Under the pieces are notes generated by a model. The model did not search any database and was not told the origin of the DNA. It saw only the letters and a list, made by a program, of their open reading frames with translations. A program made the translations under genes and the position numbers. Shown piece after piece: positions 56,463 to 61,299 of a stretch of DNA of 61,299 nucleotides. The DNA is from SFEL01 sp964392455 (GTDB lineage: Bacteria > Bacillota > Clostridia > Christensenellales > CAG-138). The stretch's first letter is position 1; each line of letters starts with the position of its first letter. The DNA lies in assembly GCA_964392455.1 (NCBI GenBank), contig CAYMPG010000010.1, positions 1 through 61,299 of the forward strand, read 5' to 3'.

Positions 56463-58133
56463 CTATGCGGTGGTGCATAAAAAGGGCAGCACGCCCAGCG
56501 GGAGCTCCGTTTCCTCAGGAATATCAAAGGCTATACGCATGACCTCGCATATATCGCTTACAGGCACTATGGCGGCCTCTGCCTCCTTAAAGCGGCTTTC
56601 ATAGTTTTCCCCGGGAATTATTACGGTATGGGCTCCAGCCTGTATTGCTGCGGCTATCTTTTCCCGCACGCCGCCCACCGGGCGCACCTCCCCGTTTACG
56701 GTTATTTCGCCGGTCATGGCTATTCCGGGGCACATGGCTCTACCGGATATGGCGCTCATCAATGCGGCTGCAAGGGCTATGCCTGCGCTGGGCCCATCCA
56801 CAGGCATACCTCCCGGCACATTGAAGCGTATATCATAAGCGCCGCAGTCAAGGCCAAAGCGGTTTTTAAAGGTGCTCAATACGTTTTCTGCCGATGCGCT
56901 GGCAGTGCTCTTGCGTCCCAGCTTTCGGCCTCTCAGCTCTATTTCCTCATGCTCTACGGCGCTACCCATATCCAGCCTGCCCCGGCCTTCTCTTGCCCTG
57001 TCTGCCACACACTCCAGCTCCATTATCATGCCCGTGCTGCCTGTCACCCCAATGCCCACAGATACCCCCGGCCTCATATGCTCCGGCATATGCTGCTCGG
57101 GACGCCTGGCGCAGTTGCTGATTTCAGATACCCATTCCACATCCCCAAGGGTTATGCTCTTTCGGCCGTCATTATGTATGGCTCCGCCTGCGAGCTGTAT
57201 CATATTCACTGCATCCCGCCCGGAGCTGCAGCAGCAGGCGCAAAGCTCCGCCGCCTCAGGCTCTATTTCGTAGCCCAGGCGCTTTGCAGCTCCCCTGGCT
57301 ATGCTTATCATGCTCTGCTTTGACAGCGGCTTGAAAAACAGCTCCACGCACCTTGACCTAAGGGCCGGGGGCATTTCCTCAGGGCTCCTGGTGGTGGCCC
57401 CTATAAGGCGAAAATCAGCCGGCAGACCGTTTTGGAATATATCGTGTATGTGCTGAGGAATAGCTGTATTTTCCGGGGAATAATAGGCGCTGTCAAAAAA
57501 CACCTTTCTATCCTCCAGCACCTTCAGCAGCTTATTGAGCTGCACCGGATGCAGCTCCCCTATCTCATCCAGAAACAGTATGCCGCAATGGGCCCTGCTC
57601 ACTGCACCCGGCTTTGGCTGGGGCACCCCCTGAGAGCCCAGTGGCCCCGCCCCCTGATATATGGGGTCATGCACAGAACCCAGCAGCGGGTCTGCAATGG
57701 AGCGCTCATCAAAGCGCACACAGGTGGCATCCACCTCCACGAATTTCGATTCCCTGTCAAAGGGAGAATCCCTGTGCCGCCTTGCTTCCTCCAGCACCAG
57801 CCTTGCGGCGCAGGTCTTGCCGCAGCCCGGAGGCCCGTAGATTATCACATGCTGTGGATTTGGGCCGCACATGGCCGCCCTGAGCGCCCTTATGCCATCC
57901 TCCTGGCCTATTATCTCATTCATGCGACAGGGCCGCGCCTTTTCTGAAAGGGGAGTATTCAGCGACCGCTTACGCATACACTCCAGCTCCTTCATTTCCC
58001 GGCTCTCGGTGCGGGGCACCCGCCTGTGCTCAGATGGCTGGGGCATCCTGTGCGCCCTTTTGTTTTTGTAGAGAATATAGGCAAATATGCCTGCCTGCAG
58101 CGCTATCCATACCCAAATTGCTCCGTTTTCCAT
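56463..58133 (-). CDS. lonB: ATP-dependent protease LonB (sporulation type)
   Basis: The 556-residue protein has a short N-terminal membrane helix (about 5-22), an AAA+ domain with YGPPGCGKTCAARLV and Walker B GILFLDEIGELHP, and a Lon-type protease domain with the catalytic serine in DGPSAGIALA and lysine in REKIAAAIQAG. The large N-terminal substrate domain of LonA is missing. In Bacillus subtilis the homologous lonB is next to lonA and is expressed in the forespore. That fits the spore-former context; regulation here is not visible. GGAGGG precedes the ATG. Confidence 0.9.
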   Translation of the reverse strand: MENGAIWVWIALQAGIFAYILYKNKRAHRMPQPSEHRRVPRTESREMKELECMRKRSLNTPLSEKARPCRMNEIIGQEDGIRALRAAMCGPNPQHVIIYGPPGCGKTCAARLVLEEARRHRDSPFDRESKFVEVDATCVRFDERSIADPLLGSVHDPIYQGAGPLGSQGVPQPKPGAVSRAHCGILFLDEIGELHPVQLNKLLKVLEDRKVFFDSAYYSPENTAIPQHIHDIFQNGLPADFRLIGATTRSPEEMPPALRSRCVELFFKPLSKQSMISIARGAAKRLGYEIEPEAAELCACCCSSGRDAVNMIQLAGGAIHNDGRKSITLGDVEWVSEISNCARRPEQHMPEHMRPGVSVGIGVTGSTGMIMELECVADRAREGRGRLDMGSAVEHEEIELRGRKLGRKSTASASAENVLSTFKNRFGLDCGAYDIRFNVPGGMPVDGPSAGIALAAALMSAISGRAMCPGIAMTGEITVNGEVRPVGGVREKIAAAIQAGAHTVIIPGENYESRFKEAEAAIVPVSDICEVMRIAFDIPEETELPLGVLPFLCTTA

Positions 58134-58277
58134 TTTTTATTCCCTCCGGTTCGATTCATAGGTAGTATGTGCAAGACAGGGCCTTGAGCCGCAGGCCCGG
58201 CCGCTGGAAAGCGCAGGTAGATTTGTTCATTTTTTCATGGTACAATTGTGCCCATACACATCAGAGGGAGGACACCT

Positions 58278-58994
58278 ATGAAATATAAAAGGCCCATCGC
58301 GCTATTTCTGCTTCTGCTGGCCCTCGCCCTCCATGGCCTTGCCCTTGCAAACTCCGCTGAGCCGCCGGGGCTTACCGTAATAGTCAACAACCCGCCGGAG
58401 GATCTGGCACTTTCCATAGTCTCCAACGAAACTGTCGAGCTTGTACCGGAGCGCAGGCTCTGGGAGGGGCAATACAAATTTTACTATCACGCTCTCTCAC
58501 CGAGTCACCAAATATCCACCCTGAATGCGGAGCTTACAGCCACATGGGGCGAAAGCTCCATAAGCCTGCCCATTCCCGAAGAATACTTTGGCTACAACAG
58601 GCAGGTGACGCTGGACCTTGACAGCGCCCAGCTCATTCAGGGGCAAAAGCCTCTCCGTACTCCGCTGCTTACCGCCCTCAGGGTGCTGCTCACCCTCATC
58701 ATAGAGGGCATAGTGCTCCTTGCCTTTGGCTACAGGAGCCGCCACAGCATAAGAGTGTTTCTGCTGCTCAACCTTATCACCCAGACCCTGCTGAACGTAC
58801 TCTTTATAGGTGCAAATGGCTACTGGTTCATACTTTACCTGATGGTAGAGGCCGTAATATTCATAGTGGAGGCCCTGATATGCAGGCGGTATCTTACAGA
58901 GCACAGCTCTGCCCGGGCGGTGCTGTATTCCCTTGCCGCCAATGCTGCAAGCCTTATGCTTGGCGGCTGGATGCTCTCCGCATTGCCCGTATGA
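58278..58994 (+). CDS. secreted-domain membrane protein of unknown function
   Basis: The 238-residue protein has a signal peptide (MKYKRPIALFLLLLALALHG), an extracytoplasmic domain to about residue 135 that starts LTVIVNNPPEDLALSI, and about four membrane helices in the C-terminal 100 residues. No family is recognised with certainty. GGGAGG stands 6 bp before the ATG. It is divergent from lonB and ends before a bidirectional terminator. Confidence 0.7.
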   Translation: MKYKRPIALFLLLLALALHGLALANSAEPPGLTVIVNNPPEDLALSIVSNETVELVPERRLWEGQYKFYYHALSPSHQISTLNAELTATWGESSISLPIPEEYFGYNRQVTLDLDSAQLIQGQKPLRTPLLTALRVLLTLIIEGIVLLAFGYRSRHSIRVFLLLNLITQTLLNVLFIGANGYWFILYLMVEAVIFIVEALICRRYLTEHSSARAVLYSLAANAASLMLGGWMLSALPV

Positions 58995-59010
58995 TGAATT
59001 TAACCACACA

Positions 59011-59039
59011 AAAAGGAGCGGTATTCCGCTCCTTTTATT
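59011..59039. terminator. bidirectional Rho-independent terminator
   Basis: AAAAGGAGCGG (59011-59021) and CCGCTCCTTTT (59026-59036) form a perfect 11-bp stem with a TATT loop between two convergent genes. Confidence 0.88.
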
Positions 59040-59050
59040 ATGCTCTGTTT

Positions 59051-60448
59051 TTAGCCCTCCTTGGCTATCTCACGGCCCATGAGCACGCCCATGACCGAGG
59101 CCATCATCAGGCCACGGGTCCAGCCGCTGGAATCGCCCAGGCAGTGCAGCCCCTTTACGCTGGTATTGAACTGGGTGTCCATCTTTACCCTGTTGCTGTA
59201 GAACTTCAGCTCAGGGGAATACAGCAGCGTTTCATAGGAGGCAAAGCCCGGCACCACCTCATCCATGGCCTTGATAAAGTTGATAATGTTTATCATGGCC
59301 CGGTAAGGCATTGCAGCGGTGATGTCGCCTGCTACGGCATCAGGCAGGGTAGGCTTCACGTTGGACTGGGCCAGCTCCTTCTGCCAGGTGCGCTTGCCAT
59401 CGAGTATATCGCCAAAGCGCTGCACCATTATGTGCCCCGCTCCCAGCATATTGGTAAGCTCGCCCACCTTCTGGGCATAGGCTATGGGCTGATTAAAGGG
59501 CTCGCTGAAATTATGAGATACCAGTATGGCAAGGTTTGTATTGTTGCTCTTAAGGTCCTTGTAGGAGTGGCCGTTTACCACAGCAAGGTCATTATCATAG
59601 TTTTCCTGGCTTACAAAGCCGCCGGGATTCTGGCAGAAGGTGCGAACCTTGTTCTTATAGGGCTGAGGATAGCCAATGAGCTTTGATTCGTACAGCACCT
59701 CGTTTACCCGCTCCATTATCTCATTGCGTACCTCTACCCTTACGCCTATATCCACAGTGCCGGGCTGATGGGCAATATTATGCTCGGCGCATATTTTTTC
59801 CAGCCAGTCCGCTCCCCTGCGGCCGGTGGCCACTACGGTGCGCTTTGCCTCTATGGTGCAGGTCTCGCTGCCCTTTGCAAGGTATACGCCCCTGCATTCG
59901 TCTCCCTCCAGCATGAGGTTTGTACATTCCCAGCCAAACATCATTTCCACGCCGTTTTCCAGCAGATACTGCTCAATGGCATAGTAAAGATCCTGAGCCT
60001 TTTCTGTCCCCAGATGGCGAATTGGGCAATCCACAAGCCTTAGGCCTGCCTTTATGGCACGCTTGCGGATGTCCTTTACCTCCTCGCTGTTGTTAATGCC
60101 CTCTATCTGGGTGCTTGCGCCAAATTCAAGGTATATCTTATCTGCGTATTCGATGGTGCTCTGGGCCACATCCTCGCCGATGAGCTTGGGTAAATCGCCG
60201 CCCACCTCGCAATTAAGGGAGAGCTTGCCATCTGAAAATGCGCCTGCTCCGGAAAAGCCTGTGGTTATGTGGCAGGTGGGCTTGCAGCTTACACAGTGGC
60301 CGGTCTTATCCTTGGGGCAATGGCGTTTTTCCACCGGCTGTCCCTTTTCCACTATCAGGATGCTCTGGCGGCTGCCCTTTTTTATCATCTCAAGGGCGGT
60401 GAATATGCCCGCCGGGCCGGCACCTATGATGACTACGTCCTTTTTCAT
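59051..60448 (-). CDS. FAD-dependent oxidoreductase
   Basis: The 465-residue flavoprotein has the N-terminal dinucleotide-binding motif DVVIIGAGPAGIFTALEM. A CxxC-containing segment follows (CPKDKTGHCVSCKPTC), then GAGAFSDGKLSLN. A C-terminal FAD motif, HCLGDSSGWTRGLMMASVMG, completes the BaiN/GidA-like NAD(P)/FAD oxidoreductase pattern seen in many anaerobes. The substrate is unknown. The start at 60448 is preferred over 60454 because GGGAGG then has normal spacing. It lies 115 bp downstream of clpX, beyond a terminator. Confidence 0.85.
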   Translation of the reverse strand: MKKDVVIIGAGPAGIFTALEMIKKGSRQSILIVEKGQPVEKRHCPKDKTGHCVSCKPTCHITTGFSGAGAFSDGKLSLNCEVGGDLPKLIGEDVAQSTIEYADKIYLEFGASTQIEGINNSEEVKDIRKRAIKAGLRLVDCPIRHLGTEKAQDLYYAIEQYLLENGVEMMFGWECTNLMLEGDECRGVYLAKGSETCTIEAKRTVVATGRRGADWLEKICAEHNIAHQPGTVDIGVRVEVRNEIMERVNEVLYESKLIGYPQPYKNKVRTFCQNPGGFVSQENYDNDLAVVNGHSYKDLKSNNTNLAILVSHNFSEPFNQPIAYAQKVGELTNMLGAGHIMVQRFGDILDGKRTWQKELAQSNVKPTLPDAVAGDITAAMPYRAMINIINFIKAMDEVVPGFASYETLLYSPELKFYSNRVKMDTQFNTSVKGLHCLGDSSGWTRGLMMASVMGVLMGREIAKEG

Positions 60449-60472
60449 TTGCATTCCTCCCTAAAATAATCA

Positions 60473-60512
60473 AAAATTAAGCCGGCAAGGCCGCTCCGTG
60501 AGGCCCTGCCGG
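60473..60512 (-). terminator. Rho-independent terminator of clpX
   Basis: On the minus strand CCGGCAGGGCC and GGCCTTGCCGG form an 11-bp stem with one mismatch, followed by CTTAATTTTTG. Confidence 0.75.
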
Positions 60513-60563
60513 ATAGTAAGTGTGGTCATATGGCCCCGATATTATGATATTGGGGTTGTATTA

Positions 60564-61299
60564 TCAGCTTGCGTCTCCCAGCTCAGGTGCGGGAAGCTGC
60601 TCCGTCTTGCGGTATACGAATACCGGGGGCGCTTTCTTTTCGATAACGTCCCTTGTGATGGTGCAGCTTTCGATATCCGTCCTTGAGGGTATGTCAAACA
60701 TGATGTCCAGCATGACATCTTCAAGTATTGCCCTGAGGCCACGTGCGCCGGTCTTGCGCTCGATTGCCATATCTGCAACCAGCTCCAGCGCGTCCCGCTC
60801 AAAGGAAAGCTGCACGCCATCCATTTCAAACAGCCGCTTGTACTGGCGGGTGAGGGCATTGCGGGGCTCTGTGAGTATGTCGATAAGGGCATTTCTATCC
60901 AGCTGATGAAGGGTAACTATTACCGGCATACGCCCTACAAACTCAGGGATAAGGCCGTACTTGAGCAAATCCTCAGGCAGTATGCCCTTAAGTATCTCGC
61001 CCACGTCCTTCTGTACCTTGCTCTGCACCTCCGCCCCGAAGCCCATTACGGACTTTCCGGTGCGCTTGGTGATTATATCCTCTATGCCGGCAAATGCGCC
61101 GCCGCAGATAAAGAGGATATTGGTGGTATCTATCTGTATAAATTCCTGGTGGGGATGCTTGCGGCCGCCCTGGGGGGGAACGCTTGCCACGGTGCCCTCC
61201 AGTATCTTCAGCAGCGCCTGCTGCACGCCCTCGCCGGATACATCCCGGGTGATGGAGGGATTTTCGCTTTTTCGGGCAATCTTGTCGATTTCGTCGATA
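60564..61299 (-). CDS. clpX: ATP-dependent Clp protease ATP-binding subunit ClpX, 5' end outside window
   Basis: The C-terminal 244 or so residues of ClpX run from the Walker B region (IDEIDKIARKS) at the window edge to the stop at 60564. Visible are sensor and pore-proximal motifs: GEGVQQALLKILEGT, PPQGGRKHPHQEF, ICGGAFAGIEDII, the IPEFVGRMPVIV segment with the conserved arginine, and KTGARGLRAILE. ClpX unfolds substrates and feeds them to ClpP. The zinc domain and Walker A lie outside the window. With Lon and LonB nearby, this end of the window is rich in AAA+ proteases. Confidence 0.96.
   Translation of the reverse strand, partial: IDEIDKIARKSENPSITRDVSGEGVQQALLKILEGTVASVPPQGGRKHPHQEFIQIDTTNILFICGGAFAGIEDIITKRTGKSVMGFGAEVQSKVQKDVGEILKGILPEDLLKYGLIPEFVGRMPVIVTLHQLDRNALIDILTEPRNALTRQYKRLFEMDGVQLSFERDALELVADMAIERKTGARGLRAILEDVMLDIMFDIPSRTDIESCTITRDVIEKKAPPVFVYRKTEQLPAPELGDAS

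Overview
The window comes from an endospore-forming member of the Clostridia (Bacillota) with a moderately high GC content. The evidence is a spoIIGA-sigE pair, a dcw cluster with a SpoVD-type PASTA transpeptidase, mraZ, a LonB/LonA pair and a MurE with the DNPR signature of meso-diaminopimelate ligases. I cannot name the genus.

Layout. 1-4,800: the end of a zinc-ribbon gene, a Fur/PerR-type regulator with a near-consensus promoter and an overlapping Fur-like box, a tiny remnant resembling a CDP-alcohol phosphatidyltransferase, spoIIGA-sigE, a membrane-flavodoxin fusion and a lipoprotein. 4,830-34,500: an apparently acquired island, read almost entirely on the minus strand. 34,757-50,412: asnA, then the division and wall cluster in minus-strand order mraZ-rsmH-ftsL-spoVD-murE-mraY-murD-ftsW-murA-ftsQ-ftsA-ftsZ. 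50,687-61,299: an aminotransferase, a phosphoesterase, a zinc-ribbon acidic protein, engB, lon, lonB, a membrane protein, an FAD oxidoreductase and the 3' part of clpX.

The island is the part to look at. One minus-strand operon encodes recognisable F1-ATPase alpha, beta and gamma subunits, a c-like proteolipid, a b-delta-like fusion and a weak epsilon-like protein, but no a subunit. The c-like protein has no acidic residue in its second helix, so it should not be able to carry H+ or Na+. The ATPase genes are flanked by four membrane-anchored proteins with related-looking extracytoplasmic parts. Three of these are large or giant (573, 2,158 and about 3,850 residues) and share a plan: membrane anchor, beta-rich domain, glycine-rich or collagen-like spacer, then FN3-like and beta-helix regions. 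The most economical reading is an ATP-driven F1-like motor coupled to surface structures instead of an ion gradient, comparable in logic to the F1-like ATPases of mycoplasmas.

The operon appears phase variable. Its only good promoter that I can find lies in a 334-bp segment bounded by perfect 32-bp inverted repeats, and a tyrosine recombinase gene ends 8 bp beyond the outer repeat. In the orientation given, the promoter points into the operon. An MBL-fold hydrolase and a GAF-adenylate cyclase lie at the far end on the same strand.

Two other points deserve attention. The murA of the dcw cluster has an in-frame TAG at codon 7. The giant surface gene is interrupted by a 100-N scaffold gap inside tandem repeats, which makes it look like two overlapping frames.
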